Shown here one piece after another: positions 44,234 to 52,233 of a DNA stretch of 64,000 nt (the first letter of the stretch is position 1; every line of letters begins with the position of its first letter). Below the pieces are notes generated by a model. It was not told the origin of the DNA. It searched no databases and saw only the letters and a program-made list of their open reading frames with translations. The DNA lies in NCBI RefSeq assembly GCF_017306545.1, contig NZ_JAFKID010000020.1, forward strand, positions 1-64,000. Reading direction: 5' to 3'. This stretch comes from Mesorhizobium sp. (GTDB lineage Bacteria; Pseudomonadota; Alphaproteobacteria; Rhizobiales; Rhizobiaceae). The position numbers and the translations under genes are program-made.

Positions 44234-45250
44234 TCAACCGGCGAGAAGCTCCTTGAGCTTGCCGTCGAGAAATTTCACGTCCTCAACGCTGGTGCCCGGT
44301 CCGCCGGCGAAGTGTCCCCATACGGATTCGAAAGGCACGAGCCTGGCGTTCGGCATGTTCGCGACCTCGACCTCGCTGTCTTCGGGCGGGAAGTAGAGAT
44401 CGGTGCGGCACGGCATGACGTAGGCCTTCGGCTTGATGGCGGCGAGCGCCTTCTTGAAGTCGCCGTGATAGAGCTCGTTGTCGGAGATGTCGCCGTACTG
44501 CCAGGTCCAAAGCATTGCCAGAAGATCGTTGGCGTCACGGGCCAGGAAGTGCCCTTCCCAGAACGCGACCAGGAAGTCCTCCATGCTGGAATAGCCGAGA
44601 TCCTTGCTGTCGAGCTGCTGGCGGTAAAATGCCTGCGAAAGCCCCCAGCCGGCATAGACGCGCCCTACGGCGCGCAGGCCCCGCGTCGGCCTTTCCTTGT
44701 AGAAACCTTCGGCCCAGACGGCATCGGCGGTGAGGGCGGCCTTGACCCCTTCGAGGAAGACGAAGTTGTGGCGCGAGCATTTGGCGGAGCCGCAGAAGGG
44801 CACGATGATGTCGACCATGTCGGGGTAGAGCGCGCCCCACTGGAACGCCTGCAAGGCGCCCATCGACCAGCCCACCACCATGCGGATCTTCTCGATGCCG
44901 AACTTCTCCGTCACCAGCCGGTGCTGGGCGCGGACGTTGTCGTAGATGGTGACGTTGGGAAAACGGCCAGCATTGTAGGGCTCGGGCGTGTTCGACGGCG
45001 AGGACGACATGCCGTTGCCGAACATGTTGGGGATGATGATGAAATACTTGTCGGGGTCGAGCGCCATGCCCTTGCCGATCAGCCAGTAATTGTCCTGCTG
45101 GAAGCCGGAGTACCAGGTCGGGTAGACGATGACGTTGTCCTTGGCGGCGTTCAGCTTGCCGAAAGTCTTGTAGGCAAGCTTGGCGTTGCGCAGCGTGGCG
45201 CCGCGCTGGAAGGAAAAGGCGCCGAGGTCGAAGATTTCGTAGTCTTCCAT
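44234..45250 (-). CDS. MetX-like alpha/beta-hydrolase
   Basis: A 338-residue alpha/beta-hydrolase similar to homoserine O-acetyltransferase and its relatives. Nucleophile Ser129 is in GWSMGALQAFQW, Asp284 in RTDLYFPPED and His313 in WGHFAGG. The oxyanion region is NMFGNGMSSSPSNTPEPYNAGRFP. Lying between the NCS1 permease and amiC in an amide operon, it is more likely a hydrolase of an ester or amide than a methionine-biosynthesis enzyme. This is an inference from context. Confidence 0.85.
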   Translation of the reverse strand: MEDYEIFDLGAFSFQRGATLRNAKLAYKTFGKLNAAKDNVIVYPTWYSGFQQDNYWLIGKGMALDPDKYFIIIPNMFGNGMSSSPSNTPEPYNAGRFPNVTIYDNVRAQHRLVTEKFGIEKIRMVVGWSMGALQAFQWGALYPDMVDIIVPFCGSAKCSRHNFVFLEGVKAALTADAVWAEGFYKERPTRGLRAVGRVYAGWGLSQAFYRQQLDSKDLGYSSMEDFLVAFWEGHFLARDANDLLAMLWTWQYGDISDNELYHGDFKKALAAIKPKAYVMPCRTDLYFPPEDSEVEVANMPNARLVPFESVWGHFAGGPGTSVEDVKFLDGKLKELLAG

Positions 45251-45310
45251 ATGCGTTACTCTCTGTTGGAACGATGAAGGGGCCGACGGGCCGGCCCCTC
45301 CGGTGAGGGA

Positions 45311-46624
45311 TCAGGCCGGTGCCCGAGCGGCGACCGACTGGCGGCCGATGATGGCGTAGGCGATGCCGCCGGCCAGCATGGCGCAGATGGCCGTGCAGTA
45401 TTGCGGCGCGTAGAAGTCCACGACAAAGGCGACGGCCGATCCGATCGCCCAGGCGACGAAGGCGGTCGGGCGCCAGTCTTCGCTGATTTCCGCGTTCTTC
45501 CTGTAGAGGTACTGGTCGACCAGGATGATGGCGCCGATCGGCGGCACCAGAATGCCGAGCAGGGTCAGCCACTGGATGAAGAAGGCCCAGACGTTGCCGG
45601 CGGCGACGACGATGCCGACGATGCCGAGCACCACCGCCATGACGCGCATGCGGGTGCCGATGATGCGCGACCAGCCGGTGGCCGCATGGTAGAGGACGTG
45701 GGCGCAGACGGAGCCGAGGTTGCAGTAAAGGAACAGGAAGGCGAGCAGGCCGAGCCAGCCGATCTGCTTGGCGTGCATGTAGCCGAACATGTTGTCGGCG
45801 CCGAACGGATTGGCGTTCGGAACCGCAAGGGCCGCCGTCATGACGCCGCCGACCAGCATGGCGGCGAGGTTGGCGAAGGGGAAGGCCGAGAAGGTGGCGA
45901 TGATGGAGCTTTTCGAATCTTTTGCCCAGCGGTTGATGTCGCCGCTGACCGTGCCCGCGTCGATGAACAGCGCGATCACCACCGTCAGGCCGACGCCCAT
46001 CGACATGCTGGCGGCGCCGTTGTTGCCGGCATAGGCGAAGACCGCGTCCCAGCCGGCGGTCGAGGCGGAATCGAACACCACCCAGCCGCCCAGGATGACG
46101 AACAGCGGCACGGAAACCAGTCCGATCAGGTGCAGGCCGTGCACGCCGATGAAGGTGATGCCGATGTAGAGCAGGCCGGCGACGATGGTCATCGTCACGT
46201 AGTTGAGGTCGTAGGCCGAACTGATGAGCGCTCCGGTGATGCCTGTCTGCACCGCGTACCAGCCGAGCAGCAGCGTCGACAACAGCCCCGAGGCGAAGAC
46301 GTAGCCCTTCTTGCCGAAGACGATGGAGGCGAGCAGCGCGAAGTTCATGCCGCGGCGGGTTCCCAGCACGCCGATCGCGCTGATATAGGCGAACATGACG
46401 AGGTTGCCGATCAGCATGGCCCAGAAGGCGCTCTTGAAGCCCATGCCGAGGACAAGGATGGAGCCGGTCATGGCGCCGGTGATGATCATCGGAAAGCCGA
46501 TCCAGACGGTCGTCACGGAAAACAGGCTGCGGCGGGCCGCCATCGGCACGGGCTGATGTTCGTATTCTTCTCCGAGAACGTGGTCGACGTCGTCGATCGC
46601 GTCGACATTGCTTGTTTTGGTCAT
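45311..46624 (-). CDS. NCS1-family permease (purine-cytosine permease/CodB-like)
   Basis: A 437-residue secondary transporter with about twelve membrane segments. Landmarks are RRSLFSVTTVWIGFPMIITGAMTGSILVLGMG, FGKKGYVFASGLLSTLLLGWYAVQTG, ALFIDAGTVSGDINRWAKDSKSS and LGILVPPIGAIILVDQYLYRK, all typical of the cytosine permease branch. ATG 46624 follows AGGAGGGTGCA. It is the first gene behind the upstream ANTAR-type leader, so it is likely induced by the amide/urea signal. Substrate could be a pyrimidine, hydantoin-like or other N compound. Confidence 0.9.
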   Translation of the reverse strand: MTKTSNVDAIDDVDHVLGEEYEHQPVPMAARRSLFSVTTVWIGFPMIITGAMTGSILVLGMGFKSAFWAMLIGNLVMFAYISAIGVLGTRRGMNFALLASIVFGKKGYVFASGLLSTLLLGWYAVQTGITGALISSAYDLNYVTMTIVAGLLYIGITFIGVHGLHLIGLVSVPLFVILGGWVVFDSASTAGWDAVFAYAGNNGAASMSMGVGLTVVIALFIDAGTVSGDINRWAKDSKSSIIATFSAFPFANLAAMLVGGVMTAALAVPNANPFGADNMFGYMHAKQIGWLGLLAFLFLYCNLGSVCAHVLYHAATGWSRIIGTRMRVMAVVLGIVGIVVAAGNVWAFFIQWLTLLGILVPPIGAIILVDQYLYRKNAEISEDWRPTAFVAWAIGSAVAFVVDFYAPQYCTAICAMLAGGIAYAIIGRQSVAARAPA

Positions 46625-46845
46625 TGCACCCTCCTGGGTCAATCGCGTTGCGTGGGTGAGGCCCGTCGTCGCGATGGGACGCCCTTGTCCACGTCCGCTA
46701 CTGCCTGGTCGGCGCCGTCAGCCATGAATTCGTCGAACAGTTGTTCTGCACGGTGGGCTCATGCCTTCTTCCGCGTCCGTCCTCGTCCTCCAGGCCGGCC
46801 GGCCCTGTTCCCCCAGGCTTCTCGGTCGGGTATCGCACAAACGAC

Positions 46846-46925
46846 AAAGGCCTCCCGATGGCTCCTGACGCGGAGACAAAGGGAGGCCTTTCTGCCTTGA
46901 TCTGATTGGTGGCCTCGTTGCCACC
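46846..46925 (-). promoter_or_regulatory. ANTAR-target antitermination leader upstream of NCS1 permease
   Basis: On the minus strand, P1 at 46925-46908 is GGTGGC-AACGAG-GCCACC (A1 and G4 in the hexaloop). A 10-nt linker leads to P2 at 46897-46884, AGGC-AGAAAG-GCCT (A1 kept, position 4 is A). The P2 3' strand is part of the terminator arm AAAGGCCTCCC (46891-46881), which pairs perfectly with GGGAGGCCTTT (46856-46846). The geometry is identical to the urtA leader. Only a weak U tract follows the terminator. Confidence 0.75.
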
Positions 46926-46951
46926 TTCCTGCTTATTTAACAGGCGAAACA

Positions 46952-46980
46952 ACGCTACATTCAAGGAACTTTCGAGTCAA
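46952..46980 (-). promoter_or_regulatory. Candidate promoter for the amide operon leader
   Basis: TTGACT (46980-46975) and TAGCGT (46957-46952), read on the minus strand, are spaced by 17 nt. Transcription would begin about 20 nt before the P1 stem, as expected for a leader RNA that folds at once. The -10 match is weak (3 of 6). Confidence 0.4.
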
Positions 46981-47192
46981 ATGCTATGTAGGACAAATCT
47001 TACAGAGCGTCTTGCGGTTCCGAGGCCGGCTGCGCGCTGGCGCCCCACCTTTCCGACTGCCGGCCGATAAAATGAAAGTGGACAGGCATCGCCTGGTTTT
47101 TTGACCATGTGGACAAAGCTTTGGCCGCGATCCATAGTCGCCCGGCGGCCCCGCAAGAAGGACGCGCCGCATATCCAAAAGAGGGTCGAACA

Positions 47193-48227
47193 ATGGATAA
47201 TGGGAGCAGGAGCAAAGTGCTGTTGGCCGGCATGAAGCCGTCGCGGCGCGAGGTGCTGGGGCTGGGTGCCGCCGGCGTGGCGGCGCTGGTGCTGCAGCGC
47301 GGAGCGTCGGCCGCAGGCGAAAAGCTGAAGGTGGCGGCGGTGTTCGCCACGCCGATCGAGGAGCCGTGGGACAATCAGGTCCATGTCGCGCTGCAAAAGG
47401 CGGAAAAGGAACTCGGCATCGAATACAAATGGTCGGAAAAGGTACAGACCGCCGATTTCGGCCGCGTCATGCGCGAGTACGCGCAGGGCGGCTATGATCT
47501 TGTGCTGGGCGACGCCTTCGCCGCCGAGCGTGAATCGCGCCGTACCGCCAAGCAGTTTCCCAAGACCGCTTTCCTGTTCGGTTCCGGCGCCGGGCCGGCC
47601 GAACCGAATTTCGGCGTCTTCGACAACTGGATTCATGAGCCGGCCTATCTGTCCGGCATGATCGCCGGCAAGATGTCGAAATCGGGCGTGGTCGGCGCGG
47701 TCGCGGCGATGGGCATCCCGGAGGTCAATCGGCTGGTCAACGCCTTCTTTGCCGGGGCTAAGGAGACGAACCCGAACGTCAAGAAGAAGGTGACGTTCAT
47801 CGGCTCCTTCTTCGATCCGCCCAAGGCTAAGGAAGCGGCGCTGGCGCAGATCGACGCCGGCGTCGACGTCATCTATGCCGAGCGCTTCGGCGTTATCGAG
47901 GCGGCGCAAGAGAAGAAGGTCTACGCCATCTCCAACATGTCCGACCAGTCGAGCCTGGCGCCCGACACGGTTATCACCGGACCGGTGTGGGACATGTACC
48001 CGACCGTCGAGCAGGCGGTGAAACTGGTCAAGGCCGGCGTCTTTACCGCGCAGGACTATGGCGACTTCTCGCGCATGGCCAAGGGCGGTTCGTCGCTGGC
48101 GCCTTACCACAAGTTCGACACGATCCTGCCGGCCGACGTCAAGGAGATGGTCGAGAAGAAGAAGGCCGAGATTCTCGACGGCAACTTCCGCGTCGACGTG
48201 GACGAGAACACGCCGACTTCGGATTGA
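47193..48227 (+). CDS. BMP-family ABC transporter substrate-binding protein
   Basis: A 344-residue binding protein of the BMP/PnrA-like family, which typically binds nucleosides or related compounds. The N-terminus has a twin-arginine motif (SRREVLGLGAAGVAAL) and cleavage near ASAAGEK; no lipobox Cys is seen. The mature part KVAAVFATPIEEPWDNQVHVAL and GVVGAVAAMGIPEVNRLVNAFFAGA is family-typical. The ATG at 47193 follows GAGGGTCG. A RIME-like palindromic repeat begins 11 nt after its stop. Confidence 0.92.
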   Translation: MDNGSRSKVLLAGMKPSRREVLGLGAAGVAALVLQRGASAAGEKLKVAAVFATPIEEPWDNQVHVALQKAEKELGIEYKWSEKVQTADFGRVMREYAQGGYDLVLGDAFAAERESRRTAKQFPKTAFLFGSGAGPAEPNFGVFDNWIHEPAYLSGMIAGKMSKSGVVGAVAAMGIPEVNRLVNAFFAGAKETNPNVKKKVTFIGSFFDPPKAKEAALAQIDAGVDVIYAERFGVIEAAQEKKVYAISNMSDQSSLAPDTVITGPVWDMYPTVEQAVKLVKAGVFTAQDYGDFSRMAKGGSSLAPYHKFDTILPADVKEMVEKKKAEILDGNFRVDVDENTPTSD

Positions 48228-48237
48228 GGCTAATCTT

Positions 48238-48404
48238 CCTTCTCCCCGTTCACGGGGAGAAGGTGGCCCGAAGGGCCGGATGAGGGGCGGCGCTAACTTC
48301 GATCGCTTGTACCACCCCTCACCTGCCTGCCCGTCCTCCGCAGCTGCGGCGCAGCCGCTACGGAAGGTGGACCGGCATCCTCTCCCTGTCAAAAGGGAGA
48401 GGGA
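48238..48404. repeat. RIME-like intergenic palindromic repeat
   Basis: Begins with a perfect 11-bp palindrome (48238-48248 with 48253-48263, TTCA loop), then a GGCCC-GAA-GGGCC hairpin, then TGAGGGGCGG paired at distance with CCACCCCTCA, and ends with a CTCTCCC...GGGAGAG hairpin. This layout is characteristic of short palindromic repeats widespread in rhizobial intergenic regions (known from memory). It sits between the binding-protein and ATPase genes of one operon. Confidence 0.65.
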
Positions 48405-48414
48405 CGCTGTTCGA

Positions 48415-49959
48415 ATGCTCGGCTTCCAACTTGGATTATCCGTGACCACACCTCCCCCCCTCATCGAGATGCGCGGCATCTCCAAGAGCTTCGGTCCGGT
48501 GAAGGCCAACGAGGCCGTCGATCTTGCCGTCGCGCCGGGCGAAATCCTAGGCCTGCTCGGCGAGAACGGCGCCGGCAAGACGACGCTGATGAACATTCTG
48601 TTCGGCGTGTACCAGCCCGATGCCGGAGACATCCTCGCCAACGGGACGCGCGTCAGCATCCGCAATTCGGCCGACGCGCTGGCGGCCGGCATCGGCATGG
48701 TGCACCAGCATTTCCACCTCGCCTCGCGGCTGACGGTGTTGGAAAACCTGTTGATCGGCATTCCGGGCAAAAGCGGGCGGTTGGATCGCGCCGGTGCGTT
48801 GGTGCGACTGGACGAGATTGCCGCCAACTACGGGTTACGGCTCGATCCCGACCAGCCCGTCTCGGCGCTTTCCATCGGCGAGCAGCAGCGGCTGGAGATC
48901 ATCAAGGCGTTGTTCCGTCGCGCGCGGCTCTTGATCCTCGACGAGCCGACAGCGGTGCTGGCACCGAGCGAGGTGGACGGCCTGTTTGCGGCTCTGCGGG
49001 CGATGACAACGCAGGGGCTCGGCATCATCTTCATTTCGCACAAGCTGAACGAAGTGCGTGCGCTGACCCATCGCTGCGTCGTGCTCAGGCACGGCCGCGT
49101 CGCCGGCCGCGTCGACGTGCCGGCCGAGACGACGGCGCTGGAGATGGCGCAATTGATGTGCGGCCATGAGATCGTGCCGCCTGAGCGCGGCCCGTCGGTG
49201 CCGGGCGCGACCGTGTTGTCGCTCGACGCCGTGTCGACAGCCGGCCATGGCGGCATGCCGCTGCGCGAGGTCACGCTCTCCGTTCGCGAAGGCGAGATCG
49301 TCGGCATCGCCGGGGTTTCGGGCAACGGCCAGCGTGCGCTGGCCGACGTCGTCTCCGGCATGCTGAAACCGCAGTCCGGCATGATGGAGATCGCCGGAAA
49401 GCGTGTCGCGGCCTTTACCCCGCGCGAGGTTCAGGCGCTCGGCCTCGGCCGCATCCCCGAGGACCGCATGACGACCGGGCTGGTGACGAACCTGCCGCTC
49501 GCCGATTCCATGGTGCTGCCGCGCATCGGCACGGAAGCCTTCTCAGCCAAGGGGCTGCTGAAACCCGGCGCCATCGTCGCCTTCGCCGAGGCGCAGATCG
49601 AGGCCTATGACATTCGCTGTCCGGGGCCGATGGTGCGGGCCGGCGCGCTGTCCGGCGGCAATCTGCAAAAGGCGCTGCTGGCGCGCGAACTCGCCTTCGA
49701 TCCGAAGGTGCTGATCGCCGCGCAGCCGACGCGCGGGCTGGACATCGGCGCGGCGCGATTCGTGCACGAGAAATTCCTGGCTCTGCGGGCAAAGCGTTGC
49801 GGCATCGTCGTCGTCAGCGAGGACCTGGAGGAACTGCTGGTGCTCAGCGACCGCATCGTCGTCATGTACGAGGGCCGCATCGTCGGCGTTCTCGATGCGG
49901 CGGACGCCAGTGTTTCGCGGCTCGGCCTGTTGATGAGCGGGGCAGGGGGGAACGCCTGA
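48415..49959 (+). CDS. BMP-family ABC transporter ATPase, two-domain
   Basis: A 514-residue tandem ATPase. Domain 1 has Walker A GENGAGKT at 49-56, signature ALSIGEQQRLEI and Walker B LLILDEPTAVL. Domain 2 has a degenerate Walker A lacking Lys (GVSGNGQRALAD), signature ALSGGNLQKALLAREL and Gln replacing the catalytic Glu (IAAQPTRGLD), as usual for this family. I chose ATG 48415 just past the repeat; GTG 48442 is a close alternative. Partner of the two permeases that follow. Confidence 0.92.
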   Translation: MLGFQLGLSVTTPPPLIEMRGISKSFGPVKANEAVDLAVAPGEILGLLGENGAGKTTLMNILFGVYQPDAGDILANGTRVSIRNSADALAAGIGMVHQHFHLASRLTVLENLLIGIPGKSGRLDRAGALVRLDEIAANYGLRLDPDQPVSALSIGEQQRLEIIKALFRRARLLILDEPTAVLAPSEVDGLFAALRAMTTQGLGIIFISHKLNEVRALTHRCVVLRHGRVAGRVDVPAETTALEMAQLMCGHEIVPPERGPSVPGATVLSLDAVSTAGHGGMPLREVTLSVREGEIVGIAGVSGNGQRALADVVSGMLKPQSGMMEIAGKRVAAFTPREVQALGLGRIPEDRMTTGLVTNLPLADSMVLPRIGTEAFSAKGLLKPGAIVAFAEAQIEAYDIRCPGPMVRAGALSGGNLQKALLARELAFDPKVLIAAQPTRGLDIGAARFVHEKFLALRAKRCGIVVVSEDLEELLVLSDRIVVMYEGRIVGVLDAADASVSRLGLLMSGAGGNA

Positions 49960-51005
49960 TGCTGCGTCTGGAAGCCCGGCAGAAGACGCCGGCATGGCTG
50001 AACCTAACCCTGCCGCTGGTCGCCATCGCGGTCACGCTGATCCTGTGCAGCGGTCTCATCTTGATGGCCGGCGCCGGCGTCCTGGACGCCTATGGCGTGA
50101 TGTTCAAGGCCTCGCTCGGCGACAGCTACGCGATCACCGAAACGTTGGTGCGCGCCGCGCCAATGATCTTCACCGGGCTCGCGGTGACGCTGGCCTTCCG
50201 CGCGAAATTCTGGAACATCGGCGCCGAGGGCCAGCTTCTCGCCGGCGCGATGGCGAGTTGCTTCGTCGGCGCCATTCCGATGCCTGGCCCGCTCGCCATG
50301 CTTTTGATGGCGGTGGCGGGTGCGGCCGCCGGTGCTGCCGTCGCGCTCATTCCGGCGCTGCTGCGCGTTCGGCTCAAGGTCGATGACGTGGTGAGTTCGC
50401 TGCTGCTCAACTCGGTCGTCTTCTATATCCTGATGGCGCTGATCGAGGGGCCGTGGAAGGACCCTTTCAGCGGCTATCCGATCTCGCCGCCGATCGAAGA
50501 TTCGGCCAATCTGCCGGTGCTGATCGAAGGGACGCGGCTGCATCTGGGCGTGCTGGTGGCGGTGCTGGCGGCACCGCTGGTCTGGCTGCTGATGGCGCGC
50601 ACGGTGCTCGGCTTCCGCATCCGCGTCACCGGCGAGAACCCGGAGGCGGCGCGCTACGGCGGCATCGACGTGCAGCGCGTCATCGTCGTCGCCGCGCTGC
50701 TATCCGGTGCGCTGGCGGGGCTGGCTGGCGTCGGCGAGGTCGGCGGCGTGCACTTCCAGGTGATGAGCGACATTTCGCCGGGCTACGGCTATTCCGGCAT
50801 CGTCATCGCCATGCTGGCCAGGCTCAACCCGCTCGGCGTCGTGCCCGTCGCCATTTTCCTGGCCGCCGTCATGACGGGCGCGGAGGCGATGTCGCGTGCC
50901 ACCGGCGTGCCGGCGTTCCTCAGCGACGTCATCCAGGGCACGGCGCTGCTCGCCATGCTGGTGGCGCTGCTGTTCACCGCCTATCGCGTCAGGAGGAGCG
51001 CATGA
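49959..51005 (+). CDS. BMP-family ABC transporter permease 1
   Basis: A 348-residue inner-membrane permease with about nine to ten membrane segments. Landmarks are RAAPMIFTGLAVTLAFRAKFWNIGAEGQLLAGAM, VRLKVDDVVSSLLLNSVVFYILMALIEGPWKDP and RVTGENPEAARYGGIDVQ, typical of the nucleoside-transporter permease (NupP/YufP-like). Its ATG overlaps the ATPase stop by one base. Confidence 0.92.
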   Translation: MLRLEARQKTPAWLNLTLPLVAIAVTLILCSGLILMAGAGVLDAYGVMFKASLGDSYAITETLVRAAPMIFTGLAVTLAFRAKFWNIGAEGQLLAGAMASCFVGAIPMPGPLAMLLMAVAGAAAGAAVALIPALLRVRLKVDDVVSSLLLNSVVFYILMALIEGPWKDPFSGYPISPPIEDSANLPVLIEGTRLHLGVLVAVLAAPLVWLLMARTVLGFRIRVTGENPEAARYGGIDVQRVIVVAALLSGALAGLAGVGEVGGVHFQVMSDISPGYGYSGIVIAMLARLNPLGVVPVAIFLAAVMTGAEAMSRATGVPAFLSDVIQGTALLAMLVALLFTAYRVRRSA

Positions 51006-51946
51006 GCGCGGTGCTGGAACAGGTCTTCCAGGTCGGCTTCCTCGCCGCCATCATCCGCATTGGCACGCCGCTGGCCTTCGCGACGCTGGGTGAGATGTTT
51101 TCCGAGCGTGCCGGCGTGCTCAATCTCGGCATCGAGGGCATCATGCTCTTGGCCGCCATGGCCGGCTTCACCGGTGCCTATTTCTCCGGCAGCCTGTGGA
51201 TCGGCGTGCTGGCCGCCATCGCGGTCGGCGCACTGATGGGCGCGCTGCACGCGCTGTTCACCGTCGTGCTCGGCCTGTCGCAGCATGTGTGCGGTATCGG
51301 GGTTACGCTGTTTGCCTCCGGCCTCGCCTATTTCCTCTACAGACTGGTCTTCGGCCAGCAATCGGTGCCGCCGAGCATCAAGGGTTTTGAGCCGGTGCCG
51401 ATCCCGGTCCTGTCCGATATTCCGATCCTCGGGCCGGCGGTCTTCAACCAGTTCACGCTGGTCTATATGGCGATCCTCGCCGTTCCGATCGCCGCCTTCA
51501 TCCTTTACCGCACGCCATGGGGCCTTTCGGTGCGCATGGTCGGCGAGAATCCGCGCGCCGCCGATTCGGCCGGCGTGTCGGTGGTTTCGACGCGCTTCCA
51601 GGCCGTCGTGCTCGGCGGCTCGCTGATGGGACTGGCCGGCGCTTTCCTCGTCATGGCGCAGTTCAACGCCTTTACCTTCGGCGTCGTTTCCGGGCGCGGC
51701 TGGGTGGCGATCGCGCTGGTGGTGTTCGGCCGCTGGGACCCGTGGCGCTCGGCTGGAGCGGCGCTGCTGTTCGCCTTCGTCGACGCACTCCAGCTTCGGT
51801 TGCAGGCGGCGGGGCTCGGCCACATCCCCTACGAAGCCTTCCTGATGCTGCCTTTCGTGCTCACCATCGTCGCCATGGCCTTCATGTCTCGCAACGCGGT
51901 TGCGCCGTCGGCGTTGCTTAAGCCGTTCCGTCGCGAAGAACGCTGA
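51002..51946 (+). CDS. BMP-family ABC transporter permease 2
   Basis: A 314-residue permease with about eight membrane segments. It has the motif IGTPLAFATLGEMFSERAGVLNLGIEGIMLLAAM of the YufQ-like partner, plus LSQHVCGIGVTLFASGLAYFLYR and MVGENPRAADSAGVSV. ATGA overlap with permease 1. Its stop codon sits on the edge of a 143-bp inverted-repeat element, so the last few residues could derive from that element. Confidence 0.92.
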   Translation: MSAVLEQVFQVGFLAAIIRIGTPLAFATLGEMFSERAGVLNLGIEGIMLLAAMAGFTGAYFSGSLWIGVLAAIAVGALMGALHALFTVVLGLSQHVCGIGVTLFASGLAYFLYRLVFGQQSVPPSIKGFEPVPIPVLSDIPILGPAVFNQFTLVYMAILAVPIAAFILYRTPWGLSVRMVGENPRAADSAGVSVVSTRFQAVVLGGSLMGLAGAFLVMAQFNAFTFGVVSGRGWVAIALVVFGRWDPWRSAGAALLFAFVDALQLRLQAAGLGHIPYEAFLMLPFVLTIVAMAFMSRNAVAPSALLKPFRREER

Positions 51947-52088
51947 GAGCCCGTTCGGGAATTCGCTTCGGCGGCCATCTGACGGCGTTTTCTGCGCTTC
52001 CGTTGCTCACGGACCCAATGTCCGCTGCGCTACGGTTCTCGAAACCACTGCCATATGGCTCGCCGGAGCGAATTCCCGAACGGGCTCT
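51946..52088. repeat. 143-bp element bounded by 22-bp perfect inverted repeats
   Basis: Left arm 51946-51967 begins AGAGCCCGTTCGGGAATTCG; its exact reverse complement is at 52067-52088. Imperfect pairing continues inward for about 17 nt (GCTTCGGCG-GCCAT against GCTCCGGCGAGCCAT). The arms lie between the BMP operon and the Mrp operon, and no transposase is present. It looks like a MITE-like or terminator-like element. The remaining 52089-52233 shows no gene. Confidence 0.6.
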
Positions 52089-52233
52089 GAGGCGTCTTTT
52101 CGCACCTTTCGCTTGTTGTCATGGGCGCGGGCTGCGGGTAGGAAATCAGAACGAGTGTTGTCGGCATGCCTGTTTCGGGCGCGCCGGCTGCGGAGGTGAC
52201 ACGGCGCATCGAATAGGCGAGGACGGATAAACC

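Larger units (their letters stand above)
46625..47192. other. 568-nt intergenic region between NCS1 permease and BMP operon
   Basis: Contains the minus-strand promoter and ANTAR-type leader described separately. Between the terminator and the permease start (46625-46845) are two tiny minus-strand open frames without ribosome sites that I do not call. The 46981-47192 part precedes the divergent BMP binding-protein gene; I see no clear promoter hexamers for it and no other structure. Confidence 0.5.

Noticed and set aside
46654-46740. Two tiny minus-strand open frames in the leader before the NCS1 permease
   Set aside because: No ribosome site and no recognisable peptide; a leader-peptide role cannot be supported.
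46926-47060. Possible sigma-54 promoter for the amide operon
   Set aside because: I looked for a TGGC-N8-TTGC type element upstream of the leader and found none; a weak sigma-70 pair is a better fit.
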